Shown in pieces: positions 4,441 through 11,588 of a DNA stretch of 15,653 nt (position 1 is its first letter; each line of letters opens with the position of its first letter). This stretch comes from Heteroscillospira sp050252415 (lineage in GTDB: Bacteria; Bacillota; Clostridia; Oscillospirales; Oscillospiraceae). The notes below the pieces were generated by a model. That model did no database searches. It saw only the letters and a list, made by a program, of their open reading frames with translations, and was not told where the DNA came from. Both the position numbers and the translations under genes were made by a program. The stretch is taken from positions 1-15,653 of the forward strand of contig JBFWKZ010000050.1 in NCBI GenBank assembly GCA_050252415.1, read 5' to 3'.

Positions 4441-7137
4441 ATGGTACAGCGGCTCAATCTCAGAAATGAAAAGATTCTTGCGCTCGCCAACCATATCGGC
4501 CGCAAAAAAAGCGGAAGTAAGGGCGCGTATACGTTTGACTCACCGGAGTACCTTATACTCGAGCCGGTCGTCACGGACGGTATGGCCGATGTCTGTATGA
4601 CGATGGCAATTCGTGAAAGGGTCACTGCCGAAGAAGCTGCCGCGCGCTGCGGCAAAAGCGTTGGGGAGACGCACCGGCTGCTGCTTGAGCTGGCGGACGC
4701 CGGCGTGTGTTTTGTCAACATCATCGACGGCAAGGATACCTTTTGGTACGACACCTGGGTGCCGGGCATCATGGAAATGATGGTCAATCACCCGACGAAC
4801 CCCAGAAAATATCCGCAGATTGCCGAGGCATTTGAAGCTTATGGCCGTATCCGCGGCGCCGGGACCTCCGGGATGACCCCTGTCGGCATTGGACTCATGC
4901 GCGTCATCCCGATCGAGTCAGCCATCGACGGCGAGAGCCACAGCGCATCTTATGAGGAGGTCAGCAAGCATATCGAGGAGCACGACATCTTCTCCGTATC
5001 GAACTGCTCCTGCCGTACCGCCCGCGAGATTATGGGCGAGGGCTGCGGCCACCTGAAGGAAGACATGTGCATACAGCTCGGCCACGCCGCCGAATATTAT
5101 ATCCGTACCGGGCGCGGCCGCCGGGTCACCAAGGAAGAGGTCTATGAGATCCTCCGCCGCGCGGAGGAAAACGGCCTCATCCACGAGATCCCGAACTTGG
5201 ACGGCGACGGGAAGACGCATGCCATCTGCAACTGCTGCGGATGCGGCTGCCTGTCGATGCGCACTGGCGAGATGTTTAAGAATACGGATATGATCCGGTC
5301 CAACTACATAGCGGAAGTCGACGCCGAAAAATGCGTGGCCTGCGGCCTGTGTGTTGAAAACTGCCCCATGAACGCGATGAAGCTCTGCTCCGAGAGCTCT
5401 GTTGTCACCGACATCACGACGAAGGAAACCCCGCGCGACAATGTGTGGACCGAAAAAGACTGGAACCCCGACTATCGGCTCAACCGTGAGGACGTTGTCG
5501 ATTCCGGCGCGGCCCCCCATATTGCAGGCTGTCCGGCACACATCGCTGTACAGGGCTATATCAAGCTGGCCGCGCAGGGCAAATATACCGAAGCGCTCAG
5601 ACTTATCAAAATGGAGAACCCCTTCCCCGCCGTCTGCGGCCGTATCTGCAACCATCCGTGCGAGGACACCTGTACCCGCGGCGATATCGACGAGTCCATT
5701 GCCATCGATGAGATCAAAAAGTTCATTGCCGAGCAGGACAGAGACGTCTCGCGCCGCTTTATCCCAGAAAAGCGCCATGATTACAGCGATAAGAAAATCG
5801 GCATTGTCGGGGCCGGTCCCGCCGGACTCTCCTGCGCCTATTATCTTGCGCTGGACGGCTACGACGTCACGGTTTTTGAGCGGGAGCAGCAGCCGGGCGG
5901 CATGCTCACGCTCGGTATTCCCCCCTTCCGCCTGGAAAGGAACGTTGTCAACGCCGAAATTGCCGTCATCAAAGAACTTGGCATCAAGATTCGCACCGGT
6001 GTGGAAGTTGGAACGGACATAACGCTGGATACTCTGCGCCAGAAGGGATTCAAGGCGTTTTTCCTTGCCATCGGTGCACAGGCGGGGCGCCCGCTTGGGA
6101 TCGACGGCGAGGATGCGGAGGGCGTCATGTCCGGCGTGGATTTCCTCAAACGCGTCAACCTGACCGAGGCGCAGACGCTTTCCGGCAATGTGATTGTCAT
6201 CGGCGGAGGGAATGTGGCGCTCGATGTCGCGCGCACAGCCGTACGCGCCGGCGGAGAAAATGTCGGAATCTTCTGCCTTGAGAGCCAAGACGAAATGCCG
6301 GCTCTGAGTGAGGCGGTCCATGAAGCCGAAGACGAGGGCATTACGCTCGGCAGCGCCTGGGGGCCAAAGCGGATCATCACCCGAAACGGTAAAGTCACCG
6401 GCGTCGAGTTTATGCAATGCGCTGCTGTTTTTGATGGCAATCACACGTTCAGCCCACAATTTGATGAAAATGTTTTGTTAACCGTTTCAGCCGACTATGT
6501 TTTGCTGGCGGTTGGTCAGGAGATAAGCTGGGGCGGCCTCCTTTCCGGCAGTACCGCTGTGCGGAATCCGAACGGCACCGTACAGGCAGACGACTGGACG
6601 TATCAGACCGCTCAGCCGGACGTATTTGCGGGCGGCGACGCCGTAACGGGTCCAAGCTTTGCCATAGACGCCATCGCAGCCGGAAAGCAGGCCGCAATAT
6701 CCATCCACCGTTTTGTTCAGCCCGGCCAGGATCTGCGGTTTGGGCGCAGCCGTCGCCGCTTCCACGAACTGGACAGACCGGCTGCGGTGATAAGCAGCTA
6801 TGACAATACCCCCCGCCAGCGTATTGCCCCTGTGGATGGGAAAACAGCCGGATCAACTTTCCGCGATCTGCGCAGTGCGCTCACCGAGACACAGATCAGG
6901 GATGAGACAAAGCGGTGCCAGGGCTGCGGTGCCGTTGTCGTCGATCAATACATGTGCGTCGGGTGCGGACAGTGCGCCATCAAATGCCAATTCGATGCCA
7001 TCCGCCTTGAACGCCGGTATGACGGCGAGGGCGTTGCGCTTGAGGACATGATGAAAACTATTGTCCCGCATGTCATCAAACGCAAGGGAAAAATCGCCAT
7101 TAAAAAAGTCAAGCGTGCGTTCGGTTCAAAAGGCTGA
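4441..7137 (+). CDS. Multidomain Fe-S / FAD / NAD(P)H oxidoreductase (GltD-like), 898 aa
   Basis: Several modules are fused. Residues about 45-100 look like a winged helix. About 150-290 contains a Cys-rich module (SNCSC at 189/191, C202, C210, then CNCCGCGC at 263-270). A ferredoxin motif C298-x2-C301-x2-C304-x3-C308 follows. Residues 364-430 match the N-terminal Fe-S domain of GltD/dihydropyrimidine dehydrogenase (C364, C399, C403, C407, C411). Residues 452-760 are the pyridine nucleotide-disulphide type flavoprotein core: FAD motif GIVGAGPAG (454-462), NAD(P) motif IGGGNVALDVART (587-599) and FAGGDAVTGP (729-738). The C terminus holds C826-x2-C829 and another ferredoxin motif C839-x2-C842-x2-C845-x3-C849. 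It should move electrons between NAD(P)H and several [4Fe-4S] clusters. It is not glutamate synthase, since no large subunit is present. Its position between hypB and hypA suggests a link to a nickel enzyme; the electron partner is unknown. Confidence 0.85.
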   Translation: MVQRLNLRNEKILALANHIGRKKSGSKGAYTFDSPEYLILEPVVTDGMADVCMTMAIRERVTAEEAAARCGKSVGETHRLLLELADAGVCFVNIIDGKDTFWYDTWVPGIMEMMVNHPTNPRKYPQIAEAFEAYGRIRGAGTSGMTPVGIGLMRVIPIESAIDGESHSASYEEVSKHIEEHDIFSVSNCSCRTAREIMGEGCGHLKEDMCIQLGHAAEYYIRTGRGRRVTKEEVYEILRRAEENGLIHEIPNLDGDGKTHAICNCCGCGCLSMRTGEMFKNTDMIRSNYIAEVDAEKCVACGLCVENCPMNAMKLCSESSVVTDITTKETPRDNVWTEKDWNPDYRLNREDVVDSGAAPHIAGCPAHIAVQGYIKLAAQGKYTEALRLIKMENPFPAVCGRICNHPCEDTCTRGDIDESIAIDEIKKFIAEQDRDVSRRFIPEKRHDYSDKKIGIVGAGPAGLSCAYYLALDGYDVTVFEREQQPGGMLTLGIPPFRLERNVVNAEIAVIKELGIKIRTGVEVGTDITLDTLRQKGFKAFFLAIGAQAGRPLGIDGEDAEGVMSGVDFLKRVNLTEAQTLSGNVIVIGGGNVALDVARTAVRAGGENVGIFCLESQDEMPALSEAVHEAEDEGITLGSAWGPKRIITRNGKVTGVEFMQCAAVFDGNHTFSPQFDENVLLTVSADYVLLAVGQEISWGGLLSGSTAVRNPNGTVQADDWTYQTAQPDVFAGGDAVTGPSFAIDAIAAGKQAAISIHRFVQPGQDLRFGRSRRRFHELDRPAAVISSYDNTPRQRIAPVDGKTAGSTFRDLRSALTETQIRDETKRCQGCGAVVVDQYMCVGCGQCAIKCQFDAIRLERRYDGEGVALEDMMKTIVPHVIKRKGKIAIKKVKRAFGSKG

Positions 7138-7143
7138 ATCTTT

Positions 7144-7485
7144 ATGCATGAGCTGAGTATTGTTATTGAGGTTGCCCGCCGTGTTGAACAGATTGCCCGT
7201 GAGGAAAAGCTGACGCATGTCGAGCGTATTGTTCTCCAGGTGGGAGAGCTCTCTTCCGTCATTCCCGGTTATTTGAAACAATGTTACCCGGCCGCTGTGG
7301 CCGGTACCATACTGGAAACAACGGAACTGATCATCGAAACGCTCCCGGGAAACGTGAGATGCTCCGACTGCGGCAGCATCTACCGCTTTCTGGAAAATCG
7401 CTCCGACTGCCCGAACTGCGGCAGTGATAGACGCGAGCTGCTGTGCGGCCGTGAGTTTATCCTCAAGGAAATCGTGGCCTATTGA
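7144..7485 (+). CDS. hypA: Nickel metallochaperone HypA
   Basis: A 113-aa protein of the usual family length. It starts MHEL, giving the essential N-terminal Ni-binding His2, and has the structural zinc site C73-x2-C76 and C89-x2-C92 (CSDCG...CPNCG). HypA binds nickel and hands it, with HypB, to the precursor of a nickel enzyme, classically [NiFe]-hydrogenase and in some organisms urease. It starts six bases after the oxidoreductase stop codon with only a weak AAAAGG about ten bases upstream, so translation is probably coupled to the preceding gene. It is the last gene of the operon. Confidence 0.95.
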   Translation: MHELSIVIEVARRVEQIAREEKLTHVERIVLQVGELSSVIPGYLKQCYPAAVAGTILETTELIIETLPGNVRCSDCGSIYRFLENRSDCPNCGSDRRELLCGREFILKEIVAY

Positions 7486-7492
7486 CGAGCCG

Positions 7493-7535
7493 GCCGCATA
7501 ATCTGAGTGCTGCGGTGCGTTTTATCTTTTCTTTT
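7493..7535 (+). terminator. Possible weak terminator after hypA
   Basis: GCCGCA (7493-7498) can pair with TGCGGT (7511-7516) around a 12-base loop, followed by a T-rich stretch (7520-7535). The stem is short and the loop large, so this is tentative. Confidence 0.3.
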
Positions 7536-7543
7536 GTAAACCC

Positions 7544-7572
7544 TTGTAATTTTTGTAAATTTTTATTATAAT
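7544..7572 (+). promoter_or_regulatory. Promoter of the SLH-protease gene
   Basis: TTGTAA (7544-7549), 17-bp spacer, perfect TATAAT (7567-7572), placing transcription near 7580 and the start codon at 7628. Both hexamers and the spacing are the same as in the two overlapping promoters at 10395-10444. Confidence 0.75.
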
Positions 7573-7627
7573 GAACTTTAACGCCCTATTTTATACCTTA
7601 CTATATACCATTTCCAAGGAGAACATC

Positions 7628-8932
7628 ATGAAACGCTTGATTCCGGCATCACTTGCCGTTTTAATAATTTTTACGCTCATTATGCCCGTGTCGGCTATCG
7701 ACGACCAGACGTTGGCTGCCGATACGCTGTATACGCTTGATCTCATAGAGGGTACCGACAGCGGCTATGAACTTGACAGGGTTCCAACGCGCCTTGAAAC
7801 GCTTATCTTTACCCTGCGCCTTGCGGGGCTCGCGGACGATGCCGAAGCCGAAGGCGGCGATTCACCGTTTACTGATGTGCCGGACTGGGCGACGCAGTAT
7901 GTCGGCTATGCCTATACCAACAGCCTTATCGAGGGTGCCGATGCGCTCCACTTCGGCAGTGATGCTCCGGTGCGCGACAAAGATTTCTTTACGCTCATTC
8001 TCCGGATTCTGGGCTATTCCGAGGATGACGGCGATTTTACTTGGGCGTTGTCCAGCTCCGTTGCCGTTCGTCTCGGTATTGCCGAATCCTTATATACCGA
8101 ATTTGACCGCGGCGATATGTTTGAGTGCGCTCTAGCTGCGCTGACTTGCCGGATGAAGGAACAAGACATCACACTCATAGACTATCTGGCGGCAAACGGG
8201 GATATCGACAGCGCAAAGGCCTCGGCGCTCGGACTCAGTGGCGAGCGGCCGCTTACCGCCCGCGAGATATCCGACCGCTATACCGCATCCGTCGCCCTGC
8301 TTGAGTGTTATGATACCTCTGCAAACATCATAAACCGTACGCCGGCCAGCAGCTCCAGCGCCTTTTTCATCAGTGACGACGGCGTTATGGTGACAAACTA
8401 CCATACGATAGACAAAGCGATCTATGCCGTTATTACACTGGACAGCGGCGAGCAGTACGCTGTCGAGCGCGTGCTGTACTATGACCCCGATATCGATGTC
8501 TCCGTCATAAAGGTCTCTCAGACATCTATGGGCGGAAACGGAAAAACGGTATTTCCATACCTCAATTTGATGAGCAGCAAATCCGTCCATGTCGGCGACA
8601 CGGTCTACGCGCTCGGCAACCCCCTTGGGATGCAGAACTCGCTCTCATCCGGTATCATCAGCAACACGCAGCGCGTGACAACCTTATTTGAACTGCCCAT
8701 GCTGCAAAATACCGCCTCGATCTCGCAGGGCAGCTCAGGCGGAGCGCTCTTCAATGAATACGGCTATGTGATCGGCATCACCTCAGGATATTTTTCCTAT
8801 GGCCAGGACATGTACCTCTCCGTCCCGATCGACGCCGTTCTTGACGCCGATCTTTCAGGCGACGGGATGACCCTGCCGCAGGTTGTGACAGCCGTCCAAA
8901 AGCAAAAAGAAAATGAAGCAACAGCCGGATAA
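7628..8932 (+). CDS. Exported SLH-domain trypsin-like (HtrA-type) serine protease
   Basis: A 434-aa secreted protein. Residues 1-23 are a signal peptide (MKR, hydrophobic core, probable cleavage after VSA). Residues about 28-180 contain S-layer-homology-like repeats; the clearest is at 81-130 (FTDVPDWATQYVGYAYTNSL...), which would bind secondary cell-wall polymers. Residues about 218-410 are a chymotrypsin-fold protease of the HtrA type with the triad H259 (VTNYHT), D290 (DPDIDVSV) and S370 (QGSSGGALF). No PDZ domain follows; the protein ends about 25 residues later in a Lys/Glu/Gln-rich tail. The start at 7628 is chosen because AAGGAG (7616-7621) lies six bases upstream and the signal peptide begins there; the frame is open from 7571. 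It is likely a surface quality-control or processing protease. Monocistronic, convergent with murC. Confidence 0.88.
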   Translation: MKRLIPASLAVLIIFTLIMPVSAIDDQTLAADTLYTLDLIEGTDSGYELDRVPTRLETLIFTLRLAGLADDAEAEGGDSPFTDVPDWATQYVGYAYTNSLIEGADALHFGSDAPVRDKDFFTLILRILGYSEDDGDFTWALSSSVAVRLGIAESLYTEFDRGDMFECALAALTCRMKEQDITLIDYLAANGDIDSAKASALGLSGERPLTAREISDRYTASVALLECYDTSANIINRTPASSSSAFFISDDGVMVTNYHTIDKAIYAVITLDSGEQYAVERVLYYDPDIDVSVIKVSQTSMGGNGKTVFPYLNLMSSKSVHVGDTVYALGNPLGMQNSLSSGIISNTQRVTTLFELPMLQNTASISQGSSGGALFNEYGYVIGITSGYFSYGQDMYLSVPIDAVLDADLSGDGMTLPQVVTAVQKQKENEATAG

Positions 8933-8941
8933 GATAACGTC

Positions 8942-8988
8942 AAATAGAAAAATCCCTGTGACTGGTGGTCACAGGGATTTTTCTATTT
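8942..8988. terminator. Bidirectional terminator between the protease gene and murC
   Basis: A perfect 21-bp inverted repeat (8942-8962 and 8968-8988) around the five-base loop TGGTG. The A-rich left and T-rich right ends give a U-tail in both directions, so it can end both convergent transcripts. It begins ten bases after the protease stop codon and ends six bases before the murC stop. Confidence 0.92.
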
Positions 8989-8993
8989 TTGCG

Positions 8994-10370
8994 CTATTTC
9001 CGTTTTCCCACAATGCGCTCTCCAATCGTATACACATCCCCAGCACCGACGGTAAGGATCAGATCGCCGGGTGAAGCAGTCCATCTCAAACTTTTTTCAA
9101 GCTCATCAAAATTGGAAAAATAGATTGAATTCGGTATTTCCTTCGCCAGATCGGCAGAAGAGATACCAAGCGTATTTTTCTCACGCGCAGCATAAATCTC
9201 GGCAAGATAGGTGAGATCCGGGCGGCAAAGCTGCTCAACGAAATCATCAAACAGCGCATTTGTCCGCGTATACGTATGCGGCTGGAAAACCGTTATGATC
9301 CGCTTATAGCCCAGCGGCTCAACCGCATCAAACAGCGCCTTCAGTTCCCCGGGATGGTGGGCATAGTCATCATAGACGTCCGCCCCGTTGAACTTCCCTT
9401 TGAACTCAAATCTCCTACCGGCCCCTGTAAAGCCTGCAAGACCGTATTTTACCGATATTGACGACACACCGACACAGATGGCGGCCGCTGTCGCCGCCAG
9501 GGCGTTTTTAATATTGTGGATGCCGGGTACACGCAGCCCGATATGCTGGAAAAACTTACCCTTATAATAGATGTCGAATTCGGACTGGGCACCCATATAG
9601 ATGATATTTTTTGCATAGACGTCCGCGTTCTCGGTCAAACCGAAAGTCACGATTTTGCGCGCAATTCCGGCAAGCGCGGACATCGTGTTGTTATCGTCGA
9701 GATTGGCAACAATATACCCATTCTCCGGAACAAGCTCCGCAAATTTACGAAAAGACGTTTTGATATCCTCAAGGTCGTGGAAAAAATCCAGATGGTCGGC
9801 TTCAATATTTAAAATCACGGCAACGGTCGGTGAAAAGCTCAAAAAAGAGTTATAATACTCACAGGCCTCAAGGATGATCGTATCCCCTTTTCCGATGCGA
9901 TGTCCCGCCTTGAGCAACGGCAGCGTCCCGCCGATCATAACGGTCGGATCTCTCTCGGCCGCCATAAGAATATGGGTGGACATCGACGTTGTCGTCGTTT
10001 TTCCATGGGTGCCGGAAATGCAGATCGCATTTTTATAATCCTTCATCAGTGTGCCCCACGCCTGAGTGCGCTCGAAAACCGGGATTTCAAGCCGGTGAGC
10101 GGTAATCACCTCGATATTATCGTCATGCACCGCCGCAGTGCGCACGACAAAATCTGTGTCTTCATCAATATTGTCGGCGCTGTGTCCGATATCGACTTCA
10201 ATTCCTTTTTTGCGAAGGAACTCAACCTTTTCACTGCTGCGCATGTCAGAGCCTTTTATCATAAGTCCCATCCCGGACAGCACCTCGGCAAGCGGTGACA
10301 TCGATACGCCGCCGATACCAATCAGATGCCCTTTTTTGCCCGGGAAAAGATAGTCGGAAAAGGAAGCCAT
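8994..10370 (-). CDS. murC: UDP-N-acetylmuramate--L-alanine ligase
   Basis: A 458-aa cytosolic Mur ligase that joins L-Ala to UDP-MurNAc with ATP, the first step of the peptidoglycan stem peptide. The N-terminal UDP-binding Rossmann part is GIGGVSMSPLAEVL (residues 18-31). The ATP P-loop is GTHGKTTT (120-127). The central domain has EACEYYNSFL and EADHLDFF, and the C-terminal domain has the MurC-type DDYAHHP. Length is normal. Two starts are possible: ATG at 10370 with AAGGAG (10385-10380) nine bases upstream, or TTG at 10373, one codon earlier, six bases from the same site. ATG is preferred. The gene stands outside a dcw cluster and is transcribed from a promoter that overlaps that of the divergent glucosyltransferase. 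Confidence 0.95.
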   Translation of the reverse strand: MASFSDYLFPGKKGHLIGIGGVSMSPLAEVLSGMGLMIKGSDMRSSEKVEFLRKKGIEVDIGHSADNIDEDTDFVVRTAAVHDDNIEVITAHRLEIPVFERTQAWGTLMKDYKNAICISGTHGKTTTTSMSTHILMAAERDPTVMIGGTLPLLKAGHRIGKGDTIILEACEYYNSFLSFSPTVAVILNIEADHLDFFHDLEDIKTSFRKFAELVPENGYIVANLDDNNTMSALAGIARKIVTFGLTENADVYAKNIIYMGAQSEFDIYYKGKFFQHIGLRVPGIHNIKNALAATAAAICVGVSSISVKYGLAGFTGAGRRFEFKGKFNGADVYDDYAHHPGELKALFDAVEPLGYKRIITVFQPHTYTRTNALFDDFVEQLCRPDLTYLAEIYAAREKNTLGISSADLAKEIPNSIYFSNFDELEKSLRWTASPGDLILTVGAGDVYTIGERIVGKRK

Positions 10371-10394
10371 CAACTATTACTCCTTAAACAATCA

Positions 10395-10444
10395 TTGTAA
10401 TTATCATACCGATATATTATAATGCTTATACCGTCATTTTACAA
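10395..10444. promoter_or_regulatory. Overlapping divergent promoters sharing one -10 palindrome
   Basis: The + strand has TTGTAA (10395-10400), 17 bp, TATAAT (10418-10423), serving the glucosyltransferase-cca operon. The - strand has TTGTAA (10444-10439), 17 bp, TATAAT (10421-10416), serving murC. The two -10 boxes lie within the palindrome ATTATAAT (10416-10423), so RNA polymerase can occupy only one orientation at a time. Confidence 0.78.
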
Positions 10445-10475
10445 TAGTGTTATTTCCCCGAAAGGAGACTTATCT

Positions 10476-11588
10476 ATGAGAGTTTTGGTGCTTAGTGTCA
10501 CCGCGGGCTATGGACATATCTCAACAGCGAAAGCCATCGCCGACGAGTTTACCGCCAGAGGGATCGACGTCCATGTTGAAGATCTCTACCAGCAGATAAG
10601 CCGAATCACCTACGACATCATCGACAACGGCTATTTATTTACCGTGAAACATTTCCAAAACGGCTTCAAGCATGCGTATCAGCAGATGGAAAACAGCGAG
10701 GCCATGCGAAAGCTCTCCTCTTTTTTCACATCCAACACCTTCATTGCCCACAAACTGGCGCGCCATCTGCACGATTATATGCCGGATGTGATCATATCCA
10801 CCCATCCATTTGCCGGGCAGGTATTAAACCGGCTGAAAGAACAGCACATTTTAATGATCCCCTGCATCGGCATCATAACGGACTACTGTATCCATCCCGG
10901 CTGGGAAGACTGTGGTGCGCTCGAATATATTGTAACCGCAAGCGAGCTTTTAAACTACATCGCTCAGCGAAAGAATATCGCGCCGGGGCAAATCGCGCCT
11001 TTGGGCATTCCCGTCCGTCCGATCTTCCGGAACAAACATAATAAAGTCGATGCGCGTAGAGCGCTTGGACTGGATGAAGACAAGGAAACGATCCTGATCA
11101 TGGGCGGCAGTATGGGCTACGGCAATATGCTGACCAACGTCAGCGCAATTGACCGTCTGAACAGCGGACTGCAGATCGTCTGCATCTGCGGGAACAACGA
11201 AAAGCTGCGCAAGCACCTCACATATCTTAAAACCAACTCGTCCATTGTCGTAAAAGGGTTTGTTGACAACGTGGACATCTATATGGACGCCGCCGACTGC
11301 ATCGTCACGAAGCCCGGCGGACTGACGGTGACGGAAGCGCTTTGCAAAAAGCTCCCGATGATTCTGGTCAATCCCATACCGGGGCATGAGGAGCACAATA
11401 TCGATTTTCTGATGAACAACGGTGCGGCTATCCGCGTCACAAGCACTTTCTCGATCAGTGAAGCGGTCTATTATCTGTTTGAAAATCCGGGCCGTCTTGC
11501 GCTGATGAGCCGCTCCATTGAGCTGGTTGCAAAGCCTGACGCCGCGGAGCGGATCTGCGACCTTGCGCAATCACTATGCAGAACATAG
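10476..11588 (+). CDS. GT28-type diacylglycerol glucosyltransferase (MGDG synthase / UgtP-like)
   Basis: A 370-aa GT-B fold glycosyltransferase, membrane-associated at the inner face, expected to transfer a sugar from a UDP-sugar to diacylglycerol to make glycolipids that can also anchor lipoteichoic acid. Visible features are the N-terminal TAGYGHISTAKAI loop (9-21) typical of the MGDG synthase/UgtP group, STHPFAG, the glycine-rich GGSMGYG start of the C-terminal domain, and the nucleotide-sugar motif KPGGLTVTEAL followed by NPIPGHEEHNIDFL. MurG is excluded: it shares the fold, but these motifs are of the diacylglycerol-glycosyltransferase type. The start at 10476 has AAAGGAG (10461-10467) eight bases upstream; an earlier in-frame ATG at 10422 overlaps the -10 region. 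Its last 13 bases overlap cca. The sugar (glucose or galactose) cannot be decided here. Confidence 0.85.
   Translation: MRVLVLSVTAGYGHISTAKAIADEFTARGIDVHVEDLYQQISRITYDIIDNGYLFTVKHFQNGFKHAYQQMENSEAMRKLSSFFTSNTFIAHKLARHLHDYMPDVIISTHPFAGQVLNRLKEQHILMIPCIGIITDYCIHPGWEDCGALEYIVTASELLNYIAQRKNIAPGQIAPLGIPVRPIFRNKHNKVDARRALGLDEDKETILIMGGSMGYGNMLTNVSAIDRLNSGLQIVCICGNNEKLRKHLTYLKTNSSIVVKGFVDNVDIYMDAADCIVTKPGGLTVTEALCKKLPMILVNPIPGHEEHNIDFLMNNGAAIRVTSTFSISEAVYYLFENPGRLALMSRSIELVAKPDAAERICDLAQSLCRT

Noticed and set aside
4918..6459. 513-codon minus-strand frame inside the oxidoreductase gene
   Set aside because: Antisense shadow produced by GC-rich third positions; the + strand frame has complete Fe-S, FAD and NAD(P) motifs.
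4441..7137. Glutamate synthase small subunit (gltD)
   Set aside because: Only the central 450 residues resemble GltD. The additional Fe-S modules at both ends and the lack of a large subunit argue against it.
10476..11588. MurG as the identity of the glycosyltransferase beside murC
   Set aside because: The N-terminal GYGHISTAKAI and C-terminal KPGGLTVTEAL...PIPGHEEHNIDFL fit the MGDG synthase/UgtP group better than MurG.
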